Translations under genes and position numbers: made by a program
Assembly: GCA_964565805.1 (NCBI GenBank)
Contig: CAZMGH010000009.1
Location: 12,505 to 76,504, forward strand
Direction: 5' to 3'
Length of the DNA: 64,000 bases
Origin: Catenibacillus sp964565805
GTDB taxonomy: Bacteria > Bacillota > Clostridia > Lachnospirales > Lachnospiraceae
The notes under the pieces: model-generated
What the model saw: only the letters and a program-made list of their open reading frames with translations
Told to the model about the DNA's origin: nothing
The model's database searches: none
Shown: piece after piece, positions 24,998 to 33,171 of the stretch
Layout of the letters: each line of letters starts with the position of its first letter
How positions within the stretch are numbered: position 1 is the stretch's first letter

Positions 24998-27391
24998 CTA
25001 GTAATACATATTTTCATTGATTTTTGTCTTTACGCCTTCCCGCACATCCTTGCCGTAAGGAAAGGCCACATAATCTTCAACAGTAACAGCCCCATCGGTG
25101 ATTTCAATATAGCCGTCAAGGACTTTTCCTGTGACTACAGTGCGCCGCTCCAGACGTCCGTCGCTTCCTGCGGCGTAAACGATGGACTGGCCGTTATCCT
25201 CTGTCAGGATGTATGCCTTGGAGAGATAGATATTTTCACCTGTAAGGGAAGGATCTATAAGCCCGGAGTTGTTTCCTGTGGTGATTTCCACATTTTCATT
25301 CTCCATCAGGCCTTCCGGAGGGTTATCAATAAGGGCGATAAACGGATAGTTAGAAGAATTAGGATTCTTTCCGTAAGTATCCGAGCTGGAGACCGGATAT
25401 GGAGAAACCTCCTTAATGGTAGCGTCAAAGGTGGCGCCGGTGTTCCAGGACATAGCGGAGATCGTCTGGCCCACCGTCAGTGTTTCCAGATCCAGCTCGT
25501 TGATGGTTCCGGTCAGGTAAAGGCCGTCCGTGCTGTTAATGGTCATAAATGGTTCCGAGGTGCTTGTATTTTCATCCAGAGTTTTAAGGTCTGTCACAAC
25601 GCCGTTGACAATGCTGGTCACTGTAGCATTATCTAACTGCTTCTGCAGTTTCGCCAGATCCAGCTGAGCCTGGCGGCGCTGGGTTTCAAGACGGCTCAGT
25701 TCCAGCTGCTTTTCAGTGAGCATATCTTTGATCTCATCGGCAGTATAGGAAGGTCCGCCGCCAATATCAATACCGCCGCCCAAGTCACCATCCCCGATGT
25801 CGCCATCCCCAATGTCGCCAGGAAGGTCAGAGCCTTCCTCGGGGGCTTCATTTAAGGCAATGCCATTGGCGATAAATTCACCAATAGGCGTGTCAATGGC
25901 ATTTTCTGAGGGCTCATCAAGCTTGCTTCCGTCCAAGGTGATCCAGCTGGCATGACCGTCGATCTTTAAAATAACCGCAATGCCTTCTTCCCGGAGCCGG
26001 TTAATGAAATCTTTAGTGATCACAGTCGATTCATCACAGTAAATTTCGTAAATGTTCCGGTAATCATGGGAAAGATCCAGGGCGGTGTCCTTGTTCAGCT
26101 CTTTTACAGGCTCCTGGGAAAGCGCCAGATGATTGGCCATAAAGTCTGCCAGAGCGGTTGCCACAGAGGTCACATAGGGCAGCGCAAGATGAGCCGGGTC
26201 TAATGTGCAGGTTTCTTCTGTGTCGCTGAGCCACACCACTGCATTAACAGGGGTGGCATTTTCTTTTTCAGTGCCATCTCCATTGCGTCCAAGGATCATG
26301 TAAATAAACTCCGGTGTCAGCTGAGTCTGAGATGTGGCGCTGATGAGCACTGGCCGACTGCTTTGGGAGGCCTGAGGATAGGTTTCAAAAAATGTGCGGT
26401 CCAGCACAGGGATTTCATCCACAGGCATCTGGCCTTCCAGCTCGATCAGCTGGCGGAGGGTACACTCTTTTTGGCTGTTAATAAATGGCTCGTTAAACTT
26501 GCTCCCGTCTAAAAGAATGGGCTCAGTTTCGCCATCAAAGGTGATCAAAAGCTTTTTCGGCGGCGCCGACATGGTCTGCCCGGGGTTTTCAGGATCCGGG
26601 ATTCCTTCCATGTCGGATCCGTCCGGATTTTTCCCACGGATCCGGTTGATAAATTCCGGTGTGATCTTTGTATCTAAGGTGCAGGGGACGATCATGGCGC
26701 CATCGTTATTGACAGTGCCTTCATATTTGGAAAAATCAAAATCCTTATCCAGGATCGTCTCTCTTTCCGATTCTTCAGGCACAGTGGTTTCACTGCCGCT
26801 TTGGGATTCCTGAGGAGCCGTAGTTTCGCTGTCATTTCCCGAGGTTTCTATTTCCTGAGTATCTGAGGGCAGCTGGGCAGATACCGTGATCACCTTTGGC
26901 GCGGCGGAGGTAATATTCGTGTTATTATCCTCAATGTCCGCGTTAGGTGTGTTTACAGAAGGATCAAAGGTAATGCCTCCGGAGGGAACAACGCCTTTTT
27001 TCAGACTCTGTATATCTTTATTGGCCTGCTGGATGTTCAGCTCAATGCCCTGAATATCCAGTTTTTTCGTTTCAATGTCCAGCTCAAGAAGCTCTGTGTC
27101 GTACTGCATTAAAGGGGTGCCTACGCTGACCGTATCCCCTGCCTGAACGTAAATATCTTTTACAGTGGCATTGCTTTCAAGATAAACGGTCTGGCTTACA
27201 TCCGAGGTGACCATGCCGTAGGAGCTGGAATATCCGTCATAGTTATAGGTAGATACATTCATCACAGGGACAACTTCCACGATCTTATTGCTGTTTTGAA
27301 TCTGGGTTACGGCAAATACCCCTCCGCTAATAAGGCAGATGATCAGCACAGCGCAGATGGGAATGATCACTTTTTTGCGTTTAATATTCAT
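24998..27391 (-). CDS. Oversized efflux adaptor (membrane fusion protein) with a repeated insert
   Basis: 797 residues, about twice the usual size. An N-terminal membrane helix (8-30) and the first half of a lipoyl/barrel-sandwich domain (70-100) are followed by the first hairpin helix (100-132), then a roughly 415-residue insert, then the return helix (550-588), the second lipoyl half (NATVTSIVNGVV), a beta-barrel and a membrane-proximal domain. The insert holds three divergent repeats beginning ITPEFIN (243), LTPEFIY (357) and ITKDFIN (458), each followed by a strand pair and an LDGSK or LDPAH turn. A Gly/Asp-rich tail (525-547) closes it. The function of the insert is unknown. It probably decorates the tip or side of the adaptor hairpin outside the cell. 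Confidence 0.88.
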   Translation of the reverse strand: MNIKRKKVIIPICAVLIICLISGGVFAVTQIQNSNKIVEVVPVMNVSTYNYDGYSSSYGMVTSDVSQTVYLESNATVKDIYVQAGDTVSVGTPLMQYDTELLELDIETKKLDIQGIELNIQQANKDIQSLKKGVVPSGGITFDPSVNTPNADIEDNNTNITSAAPKVITVSAQLPSDTQEIETSGNDSETTAPQESQSGSETTVPEESERETILDKDFDFSKYEGTVNNDGAMIVPCTLDTKITPEFINRIRGKNPDGSDMEGIPDPENPGQTMSAPPKKLLITFDGETEPILLDGSKFNEPFINSQKECTLRQLIELEGQMPVDEIPVLDRTFFETYPQASQSSRPVLISATSQTQLTPEFIYMILGRNGDGTEKENATPVNAVVWLSDTEETCTLDPAHLALPYVTSVATALADFMANHLALSQEPVKELNKDTALDLSHDYRNIYEIYCDESTVITKDFINRLREEGIAVILKIDGHASWITLDGSKLDEPSENAIDTPIGEFIANGIALNEAPEEGSDLPGDIGDGDIGDGDLGGGIDIGGGPSYTADEIKDMLTEKQLELSRLETQRRQAQLDLAKLQKQLDNATVTSIVNGVVTDLKTLDENTSTSEPFMTINSTDGLYLTGTINELDLETLTVGQTISAMSWNTGATFDATIKEVSPYPVSSSDTYGKNPNSSNYPFIALIDNPPEGLMENENVEITTGNNSGLIDPSLTGENIYLSKAYILTEDNGQSIVYAAGSDGRLERRTVVTGKVLDGYIEITDGAVTVEDYVAFPYGKDVREGVKTKINENMYY

Positions 27392-28149
27392 AGAACTTCA
27401 CCTGCCTCCTTTTTCATAGCGCCCTCTTGGGAATATATCTCAGGGCCTGGGGTGTGATGTGCGTGAAGGGCGGATTGGCTTAGGTCAGGAACGATCTGGC
27501 CATCTCGGATCAGGATCTTTCTCTGGGCAAAGCCGGCAATTTCCGCGTCATGGGTGATCATAACCACAGTAACGCCTTCATCGTTGAGCTTTTGGAAAAG
27601 CTCCATGATCTGTTGTCCGGACTTGCTGTCTAAGGCTCCGGTAGGCTCATCCGCCAGAAGGATCTTTGGGTTATTTACAATAGCTCTGGCGATGGCCACC
27701 CGCTGTTTTTGCCCGCCGGAAAGCTGAGTAGGCTTAAAGTTCACCCGGTCTGCCAGCCCTACCCGCTCCAGGGCACGGAAAGCCTTTTCCTTCCGCTCCT
27801 TTTTGCTGATGCCGGAATAGATCAGAGGGAGACTTACGTTATCCAGGGCGCTCTGGCGGGAGAGGAGATAAAAGCTTTGGAAAACAAAGCCGATACTTCT
27901 AAGCCGTACATCGGACAAAGCCTTATCCTTATAGCTTAAAACATCTTCTCCATCTAAAAGATACTGGCCGGAGGTGGGCTGATCCAGGCAGCCGATAATA
28001 TTCATCAGGGTCGTTTTGCCGGAGCCGGAGGGACCCATGATGGCCAGATAGTCGCCTTTTTCCACATTCAGGGAAATATCCTTAAGGACAGGAACCGTCA
28101 TTTTTCCCTGAATATAATCTTTATAGATATTTTTTAATTCAAGAATCAT
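27388..28149 (-). CDS. MacB-type ABC transporter ATP-binding protein
   Basis: 253 residues. Walker A GPSGSGKTT, signature LSGGQKQR, Walker B ILLADEPTGALD and the switch THD are complete and typical of the LolD/MacB ATPase group. An extra C-terminal tail (about 30 residues) follows. ATG 28149 is preferred. An in-frame GTG at 28167 overlaps the stop of the preceding gene. The 3' end overlaps the next gene by 4 bases, so the operon is tightly coupled. Confidence 0.92.
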   Translation of the reverse strand: MILELKNIYKDYIQGKMTVPVLKDISLNVEKGDYLAIMGPSGSGKTTLMNIIGCLDQPTSGQYLLDGEDVLSYKDKALSDVRLRSIGFVFQSFYLLSRQSALDNVSLPLIYSGISKKERKEKAFRALERVGLADRVNFKPTQLSGGQKQRVAIARAIVNNPKILLADEPTGALDSKSGQQIMELFQKLNDEGVTVVMITHDAEIAGFAQRKILIRDGQIVPDLSQSALHAHHTPGPEIYSQEGAMKKEAGEVL

Positions 28150-28163
28150 AGTAAGCCCCCGTT

Positions 28164-29405
28164 TCACTGTGCTGCGTCTGTATCTGAAACGGCGCCGTCA
28201 TTGGTCATGGCGCCGTCGTTCAGGACACAGTCCATGCCTTCCTGAAGAAGATTTCCCGGAAACGCAATGTAATCTTCGGCTGCCAGACCGTCAAGAATCT
28301 GATATTCATCCATGGCGCTGTCATAGTCTCCCAGCTCCAGGCGGCGGCGCTCCAGTTTGTTGTTGCTGCCGACAGCCCAGGCATAGGCATCGTTTTCCTC
28401 AAGCTCCAGATACATGGCAGAGATCCACAGGCCTTCACGCGCTGTCTCCTGGCCGTTATCCAGCTCAATAAATACATGCTGCCCCAGCATAAAGTCGCTG
28501 GAAGCGTCGGGAGCTACATAAAAGGCATAACTGGTGGATGTCTGGCCGCTGCTCCCGGAGCCTCCGTAATAAACAGTTCCGCCGGAAGAATCGCTGTCAT
28601 CATATGTACTGCTCGTATCAATCTGGCTGATGGTTCCGGTCCAGGTCCGTGTTTCATCCACACGGGAACGAATGATCACCGGCTGTCCCTGGGACAGATT
28701 CCATACGTTTTGTTCGTTAACCTTGCCTTTGATCCGGTATTCCCCGGAGGCCATAATGGTCATAAAAGGTTTTGGATTGCCCATGTTGTCATAGGCTGTG
28801 TTTTCGTTGACTTCCTGGACAATACCGTCCATAGTGCTGGTCACTGTGGCGTTGGTCAGATCATTTTCCAGTTTCTCAATTTCAGCTTCCTTCGCTCGCT
28901 TATTATATTCGGCCCGCTTGGCGTTGGTCTGAGCGGTCTGGATCTGCATGGTGTAATTTAACTGTTCGTCAGCGGACGCTTTGTTCTTTTCTTTTTGCAG
29001 CTCGGCAATCTGGTTATAATAGCTGGTAATATCGTTTTGGATGCTTTCCAGATTGATCCGTTCCTGCTCTAAGGTCAGGGCAGTGTCTTCTGTATCATAC
29101 TCAAACAGAGGGGTTCCTACAGAAACCTCATCTCCGGCAGATACGAAAATATCTTTGATCTTTTTGTCTGCATTTTTTTCGACTTTAGCAGTTTCCTGAG
29201 ATTCTACCACGCCGGAAAAACGGTTCTGATTGCCGTTGCCGCTGCCTAGACCGGCAATGACAGAGACAGGATCCACATAGGCGACCGGACTGCCGGTGCT
29301 TGTCTGGCTCCCCCGAAAGATAAAGCAGTAAAGGGCAGCCGCTGCAATGACAATGACGCCAATGATGATGCAGATGATAAGTATCACCTTTTGCTTACTT
29401 TTCAT
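28164..29405 (-). CDS. Efflux adaptor (HlyD/MacA-type membrane fusion protein)
   Basis: 413 residues. It has an N-terminal membrane helix (8-29), a lipoyl half (SAGDEVSVGTPLFEYDTED), a coiled-coil hairpin (about 112-185), the second lipoyl half (NATVTSTMDGIVQEVNE) and a beta-barrel with a Ser/Gly/Tyr-rich loop (about 270-290). It is the first gene of the operon, behind AGGAGG. Along with the 797-residue gene it makes two adaptors for one ATPase and one permease, which is unusual. The two may form a mixed ring or serve different substrates. Confidence 0.9.
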   Translation of the reverse strand: MKSKQKVILIICIIIGVIVIAAAALYCFIFRGSQTSTGSPVAYVDPVSVIAGLGSGNGNQNRFSGVVESQETAKVEKNADKKIKDIFVSAGDEVSVGTPLFEYDTEDTALTLEQERINLESIQNDITSYYNQIAELQKEKNKASADEQLNYTMQIQTAQTNAKRAEYNKRAKEAEIEKLENDLTNATVTSTMDGIVQEVNENTAYDNMGNPKPFMTIMASGEYRIKGKVNEQNVWNLSQGQPVIIRSRVDETRTWTGTISQIDTSSTYDDSDSSGGTVYYGGSGSSGQTSTSYAFYVAPDASSDFMLGQHVFIELDNGQETAREGLWISAMYLELEENDAYAWAVGSNNKLERRRLELGDYDSAMDEYQILDGLAAEDYIAFPGNLLQEGMDCVLNDGAMTNDGAVSDTDAAQ

Positions 29406-29450
29406 AGTCTTAAATCCTCCTTATGAAACTTCCTGGTATGCATTAATCGG

Positions 29451-29490
29451 GGCGTTAAAATACCTTTTGACGCCCGACCATATTATATCA
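29451..29490 (-). promoter_or_regulatory. Promoter and leader hairpin of the MacB-type operon
   Basis: On the minus strand an extended -10 TGATATAAT lies at 29482-29490 without a good -35. Just downstream the transcript can fold GGGCGTCAAAA on TTTTAACGCCC (29451-29476, one wobble pair). The lack of a -35 suggests an activator, such as a two-component regulator not in this window. Confidence 0.5.
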
Positions 29491-29653
29491 TTAAAGGGCG
29501 CAAAAACATTTTAAGGTTATCATCGAAATTCTTACATTTTCTTAACGGCGTTATTGTTTACTGGCAGGTCATTAAACCGTAATTTAACGGCCTCATATGG
29601 AAAACCCGGCCGCCGTGGTTTTTTATAATGCTAAGATTTGTGGATTTCGTCGG

Positions 29654-29682
29654 TTGACATAGGGAGAAATCCGTGGTATCAT
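29654..29682 (+). promoter_or_regulatory. Promoter of the ileS T-box leader
   Basis: A perfect TTGACA (29654-29659) and TATCAT (29677-29682) with a 17-bp spacer. A second perfect TATAAT at 29731-29736, nearer the T-box, lacks a -35. Confidence 0.7.
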
Positions 29683-29744
29683 GAGTGCGAATTTTAATTT
29701 AATCCCAACATCATACCAGGGTCAGATGGGTATAATTTTTGTTT

Positions 29745-30004
29745 GGCCCAACAGAGTATTAAGGCATGGTAAAAACCTTGATGGAGAGAGTAGTTTCGCG
29801 GTGAAGGTTAAAGCGAGTCGGCGGCGGTGGAAGGCCGGTATCGGTAGCCCTTGATGAAAATCACTCCGGAGTTGCAGGCTGAAAGTATAAGTAAGCCCCG
29901 CCGGCTTTTCACCGTTAAAAGAAACGCATATTGATGTATGCTGGAATAAGGTGGTTGCGAAATAACTGGCTTTCGTCCTTTTCTGGGACGGAAGCCGTTT
30001 CTAT
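29745..30004 (+). promoter_or_regulatory. T-box riboswitch, isoleucine specific
   Basis: The leader has the T-box order: stem I starting near GGAGAGAGTAG (29783-29793), and a specifier region where ATC (29860-29862), an Ile codon, is followed by ACTCCGGAGT and GCAGGCTGAA. Next come the T-box bases GGTGGTTGCG (29950-29959) and a terminator GGCTTTCGTCC/GGACGGAAGCC (29968-29996) with a T-rich end. Uncharged tRNA-Ile would stabilise the antiterminator and allow ileS transcription. Confidence 0.93.
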
Positions 30005-30039
30005 TTATTTTTAAACGTTAGACAAGGAGGAAAATAGCG

Positions 30040-33000
30040 GTGTACCAAAAAGTAGACACAAATCTTAATTTTGTACAGCGGGAAAAGGACGTGGAAAAGT
30101 TCTGGGCAGATGAGCGCATCTTTGAAAAGAGCATTGAATCCAGAGCAAACTGTCCCGAATTTACCTTTTACGACGGCCCGCCAACAGCAAATGGCAAGCC
30201 CCATATCGGACATGTATTGACCCGGGTGATCAAAGATATGATCCCTCGCTATAAGACCATGAAAGGCTACCAGGTGCCAAGAAAGGCCGGATGGGATACC
30301 CACGGACTTCCGGTAGAGCTGGAAGTGGAGAAAAAGCTGGGATTAGACGGCAAGGAGCAGATCGAGGAATATGGCCTGGAGCCGTTTATCGAGCATTGTA
30401 AGGAAAGTGTATGGAAGTATAAGGGCATGTGGGAGGATTTCTCTGCCAGAGTTGGTTACTGGGCAGATATGGAGCATCCCTATGTCACCTATTACAACGA
30501 CTTTATTGAGTCTGAATGGTGGGCATTAAAGAAGATCTGGGAAAAAGGCCTGTTATATAAAGGCTACAAGATCGTTCCCTACTGCCCCCGGTGCGGGACG
30601 CCTTTGTCCAGCCATGAGGTGGCTCAGGGCTACAAAGATGTCAAAGAGCGTTCCGCAGTGGTACGTTTTAAGGTGAAGGATGAGGATGCCTACATCCTGG
30701 CCTGGACGACCACCCCATGGACGCTGCCCTCTAACGTGGCATTGTGTGTAAATCCTGATGAAAATTATGTAAAAGTGAAAAAGGGCGAGTATACCTATTA
30801 CATGGCAGAAGCCCTTGTAGAAAAGATCCTTGAGGAGGATTATGAGATCCTTACAACCTATAAAGGAAAAGCGTTGGAATATAAAGCGTATGAGCCTCTT
30901 TTCCCACTTGTGACCCTGAACAAAAAGGCTTATTATGTGACCTGCGATAATTATGTGACCCTTACCGATGGTACCGGCGTTGTTCATATTGCGCCCGCCT
31001 TTGGTGAAGACGACTCTAATGTGGGACGCAAGTATGACCTGCCTTTCCTTCAGCTGGTAGATGCCAAGGGTGAAATGACTGCAGATACCCCATGGGCCGG
31101 TGTGTTCTGCAAGAAAGCAGATCCCATGATCCTGGAAGATCTGGACAAGCGGGGCCTTTTATTCTCCGCGCCTAAGTTTGAGCACAGCTATCCTCACTGC
31201 TGGCGGTGCGATACCCCGCTCATCTATTATGCAAGAGAGTCCTGGTTTGTTAAGATGACGGCTGTCCGGGATGAACTGATCCGTAATAATAATACAGTGA
31301 ACTGGATCCCTGAAAGCATCGGCAAAGGCCGTTTTGGGGACTGGCTGGAAAATGTCCAGGACTGGGGCCTGAGCCGTAACCGTTACTGGGGAACTCCGTT
31401 AAATATCTGGGAATGTGAGTGCGGTCATCAGCATGCCATTGGCAGCATTGCCGAATTAAAAGAAATGTCTGACAACTGCCCCGAGGATATTGAGCTTCAC
31501 CGTCCTTATATAGACGCTGTGACCATTAAGTGTCCCAGGTGCGGCAAGCCGATGCGCCGGGTGCCTGAGGTGATCGACTGCTGGTTCGATTCCGGAGCGA
31601 TGCCGTTTGCTCAGCATCATTATCCTTTTGAAAATGAAGACATGTTTAAGACTCAGTTCCCGGCAGACTTTATTTCCGAGGCTGTGGACCAGACCCGCGG
31701 ATGGTTCTATTCCTTAATGGCCATTTCTACCCTGATCTTTGACCAGGCGCCATATAAGAATGTTATCGTTCTTGGCCATGTTCAGGATGAGAATGGACAG
31801 AAGATGAGCAAGTCCAAGGGTAATGCGGTGGATCCTTTTGAAGCTCTGGAAACCTACGGCGCCGATGCGATCCGGTGGTATTTCTATATTAACAGCGCTC
31901 CATGGCTGCCAAACCGCTTCCACGGCAAGGCTGTAACTGAGGGCCAGCGGAAGTTCATGGGAACTTTATGGAATACTTACGCATTTTTTGTGCTTTATGC
32001 AAATATTGATAACTTTAACGCATTAGATGATACATTGGAATATGATAAGCTGTCTGTTATGGACAAGTGGCTTTTATCCAAGTTAAATTCTACAGTAAAA
32101 GCTGTGGATGATAACCTGGATAACTACCGTATCCCTGAGGCTGCCAAAGCGCTCCAGGAATTTGTAGATGACATGAGCAACTGGTATGTGCGCCGGAGCC
32201 GTGAGCGCTTCTGGGCAAAGGGCATGGAGCAGGATAAGATCAATGCTTACATGACTCTGTACACAGCCCTTGTGACCATTTGCAAGGCTGCCGCGCCTAT
32301 GATCCCGTTTATGACAGAGGAAATCTACCAGAACCTGGTACGAAGTCTGGATAAAGACGCGCCGGAAAGCATCCATCTGTGCGATTTCCCGACAGTGGAA
32401 GAGGCTTACATTAACAAAGAGCTGGAAAAGGATATGGATCTGGTGCTCCAGGTGGTAGTACAGGGACGTGCCTGCCGTAATGCGGCCAATATTAAAAACC
32501 GTCAGCCTATTGGACAGATGTATATTAAGGCAAACTTTGAGCTTCCTGTATTTTTCCGGGAGATCATTGCCGATGAGCTGAATGTAAAGCATGTGGACTT
32601 TGTGGATGACATCAGCCAGTTTATTTCCTATACATTTAAGCCTAATTTTGCCACACTTAAGTTAAAGTACAGCAAAAAACTGGGCGTGCTCCGTCAGATC
32701 CTGGCAAAGATCGACGGGCATGGGGCTATGGCTGAACTTAAAGCGAACGGCCGTCTGACGGTAGATGCGGATGGAGAAACCTGTGAGCTTCTGGAAGAAG
32801 ATCTGCTCATTGAGGCTGCCCATACGGATGGTTATATGTCCAGTTCTGAGCGGGATGTTACGGTAGTCCTGGATACAAATCTGACTCCGGAACTTCTTAT
32901 GGAAGGTTTTATCCGTGAGATTATTTCCAAGGTGCAGACGATGCGCAAGGAAGCTGGCTTTGAAGTCATGGATCACATTGAAGTATCTATGAGCGGCAAT

Positions 33001-33150
33001 GACAAGGTTGCCGGAACCGTTAAAGATAACGAAGATACTGTAAAATCAGAGGTTATGGCAGATGCCGTGGTCTATGACCAGGCCCGGGGTTATGTAAAAG
33101 AATGGAATATTAACGGTGAAAAAGTAACCCTGGGTGTAACACGCCTTTAA
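30040..33150 (+). CDS. ileS: Isoleucyl-tRNA synthetase, type 2-like
   Basis: 1036 residues. The class I HIGH motif is PHIGHV (54-59) and KMSKS is at 588-592. The sequence style (PRKAGWDTHGLPVELEVEKKLG) and the absence of a C-terminal cysteine zinc finger fit the eukaryote-like type 2 IleRS, a group that in other bacteria is often poorly inhibited by mupirocin. The start is GTG at 30040 with AGGAGG at 30025-30030. It is controlled by the Ile T-box and followed after 21 bp by glgP. Confidence 0.95.
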   Translation: MYQKVDTNLNFVQREKDVEKFWADERIFEKSIESRANCPEFTFYDGPPTANGKPHIGHVLTRVIKDMIPRYKTMKGYQVPRKAGWDTHGLPVELEVEKKLGLDGKEQIEEYGLEPFIEHCKESVWKYKGMWEDFSARVGYWADMEHPYVTYYNDFIESEWWALKKIWEKGLLYKGYKIVPYCPRCGTPLSSHEVAQGYKDVKERSAVVRFKVKDEDAYILAWTTTPWTLPSNVALCVNPDENYVKVKKGEYTYYMAEALVEKILEEDYEILTTYKGKALEYKAYEPLFPLVTLNKKAYYVTCDNYVTLTDGTGVVHIAPAFGEDDSNVGRKYDLPFLQLVDAKGEMTADTPWAGVFCKKADPMILEDLDKRGLLFSAPKFEHSYPHCWRCDTPLIYYARESWFVKMTAVRDELIRNNNTVNWIPESIGKGRFGDWLENVQDWGLSRNRYWGTPLNIWECECGHQHAIGSIAELKEMSDNCPEDIELHRPYIDAVTIKCPRCGKPMRRVPEVIDCWFDSGAMPFAQHHYPFENEDMFKTQFPADFISEAVDQTRGWFYSLMAISTLIFDQAPYKNVIVLGHVQDENGQKMSKSKGNAVDPFEALETYGADAIRWYFYINSAPWLPNRFHGKAVTEGQRKFMGTLWNTYAFFVLYANIDNFNALDDTLEYDKLSVMDKWLLSKLNSTVKAVDDNLDNYRIPEAAKALQEFVDDMSNWYVRRSRERFWAKGMEQDKINAYMTLYTALVTICKAAAPMIPFMTEEIYQNLVRSLDKDAPESIHLCDFPTVEEAYINKELEKDMDLVLQVVVQGRACRNAANIKNRQPIGQMYIKANFELPVFFREIIADELNVKHVDFVDDISQFISYTFKPNFATLKLKYSKKLGVLRQILAKIDGHGAMAELKANGRLTVDADGETCELLEEDLLIEAAHTDGYMSSSERDVTVVLDTNLTPELLMEGFIREIISKVQTMRKEAGFEVMDHIEVSMSGNDKVAGTVKDNEDTVKSEVMADAVVYDQARGYVKEWNINGEKVTLGVTRL

Positions 33151-33171
33151 ACAAGGGAGGAGAAGATAGTT

